Source: JAEYLA01 sp035561315 (lineage in GTDB: Bacteria > Bacillota > Clostridia > Christensenellales > CAG-138). From it: 15,112 nucleotides of DNA. The stretch lies in assembly GCA_035561315.1 (NCBI GenBank), contig DATMXR010000276.1:1-15112 (forward strand). The letters are read 5' to 3'. Below the pieces are notes generated by a model that was not told the origin of the DNA, ran no database searches, and worked only from the letters and a program-made list of their open reading frames with translations. This document shows positions 14,619 to 15,112 of this stretch, one piece after another (the first letter of the stretch is position 1; the number at the start of each line of letters is the position of its first letter). The translations under genes were made by a program, and so were the position numbers.

Positions 14619-14909
14619 ATGCTTGTTTTGATTACGTACGACGTCAGTACGGAAACCCCGCAAGGGAGGCGGAGATTGCGTCAGGTGGCCAAGCAATGCG
14701 TCAATTACGGACAGCGCGTGCAGAATTCCGTATTTGAATGCGAACTGGATGCGGGGCAGCTGAAGCTCGTCCAGCATTTGCTCGAGGGCCTTATCGATCC
14801 GGATACGGACAGCCTGCGGTTTTATAACCTTGGCAACAGGCATCAGAACAAGGTCCTCCACATCGGCGCGAAACCGTCCTACGATGCGCTGGGAACGCTG
14901 ATCGTTTAG
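14619..14909 (+). CDS. cas2: Cas2, type I-C adaptation protein
   Basis: The 96-residue protein has the ferredoxin-like Cas2 start MLVLITYDVSTETPQG with the conserved Asp8, and RVQNSVFECEL in the second strand region. Cas2 dimers bridge two Cas1 dimers during spacer integration. AAGGAGG (14608-14614) sets ATG 14619; the frame is open further upstream within cas1, but a longer product would add a stretch that does not match the family. It is the last cas gene, and the CRISPR leader begins right after its stop. Confidence 0.95.
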   Translation: MLVLITYDVSTETPQGRRRLRQVAKQCVNYGQRVQNSVFECELDAGQLKLVQHLLEGLIDPDTDSLRFYNLGNRHQNKVLHIGAKPSYDALGTLIV

Positions 14910-14950
14910 TGCGAACATGCGGTACACATTCCTTTTGAGGCGGTTCGCAC
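14909..14950. repeat. 8-bp inverted repeat after cas2
   Basis: GTGCGAAC (14909-14916) pairs perfectly with GTTCGCAC (14943-14950) across 26 bases. It begins at the last base of the cas2 stop codon. No T-run follows on the plus strand (CAAAAAAC), so it is not an intrinsic terminator. It could mark the end of the cas mRNA or bind a protein at the leader. Confidence 0.5.
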
Positions 14951-15076
14951 CAAAAAACAACGTATTTTCAGGCTTGAAAGACGGCTAGTTGATGGCTTTT
15001 TTCCGTTTTCTGCGCTTCGGCGCATGAAATATCGGTTTTATACGTGAATATGCGTCTGTTTCTGTATAAAATCGCT
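14910..15076 (+). promoter_or_regulatory. CRISPR leader
   Basis: The 167 bases between cas2 and the first repeat are the leader, which should hold the array promoter and the sites that direct Cas1-Cas2. It is more AT-rich than the genes around it. It contains a stable hairpin, TGCGC-TTCG-GCGCA (15011-15024), preceded by T-rich sequence. A -10-like TATAAA (15065-15070) sits just before the repeat but has no good -35, so the promoter is not assigned. No gene is seen here. Confidence 0.8.
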
Positions 15077-15112
15077 GTCGCTCCCCTCGCGGGGAGCGAG
15101 GATTGAAATATC
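15077..15112 (+). CRISPR. first type I-C CRISPR repeat, array cut off by the window end
   Basis: The sequence from GTCGCTCCCC at 15077 to GATTGAAAT at 15109 is a 33-nt type I-C repeat. It has an 8-bp stem, CGCTCCCC (15079-15086) with GGGGAGCG (15091-15098), a TCGC loop and the typical ATTGAAAT end that becomes the crRNA 5' handle region. Bases 15110-15112 would begin the first spacer. Only one repeat is in view, so array length and exact repeat edges cannot be confirmed, but position and form next to cas2 make the call firm. Confidence 0.9.

Noticed and set aside
14909..14960. Intrinsic terminator after cas2
   Set aside because: The inverted repeat has a 26-base loop and is followed by an A-run, not a T-run, on the plus strand.

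Overview
The window looks like a GC-rich chromosome segment from the class Clostridia (Bacillota). The evidence is strong purine-rich ribosome binding sites before most genes, c-di-GMP-I (GEMM) riboswitches, M15-type cell-wall peptidases, the serA-DUF1015 pairing seen in many Clostridia, and a type I-C CRISPR-Cas operon. I cannot name a genus.

Layout. (1) 1-1200: two nearly adjacent c-di-GMP-I riboswitch aptamers with an identical 64-nt core, leading into a secreted transglutaminase-like protein and a likely bidirectional terminator. (2) 1221-1877, minus strand: a small M15-like peptidase with a peptidoglycan-binding domain. (3) 1878-2310: a gene-free but highly structured interval. It holds a possible small RNA (about 1934-2062) with a weak promoter, a strong sigma-A promoter (2132-2160), and a 144-nt leader with a possible pseudoknot ahead of serA. 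(4) 2311-6246: serA (3-phosphoglycerate dehydrogenase with ACT domain), a DUF1015 protein and aspartate kinase, all co-directional and ending at a strong terminator. This links serine synthesis to entry into the aspartate family. (5) 6427-7236: an M15 DD-peptidase-like lipoprotein. (6) 7253-15112: a complete type I-C CRISPR-Cas locus, cas3-cas5c-cas8c-(internal cas11c)-cas7c-cas4-cas1-cas2, then a leader and the first CRISPR repeat, which is cut off by the window end.

The cas genes read as one tightly packed transcript. They have 4-nt ATGA overlaps (cas5/cas8c and cas4/cas1), a 2-nt gap (cas7/cas4) and strong internal ribosome binding sites. Cas4-Cas1-Cas2 acquire spacers. Cas5c processes pre-crRNA and joins Cas7c, Cas8c and the internally translated Cas11c in Cascade. 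Cas3 degrades the target. Every catalytic motif I looked for and could place is present, so the system looks functional.

I did not find a clearly undescribed multi-gene system. The least explained material is the structured RNA around 1900-2310, the DUF1015 protein beside serA, and the tandem riboswitch arrangement. All RNA folds were made by eye.
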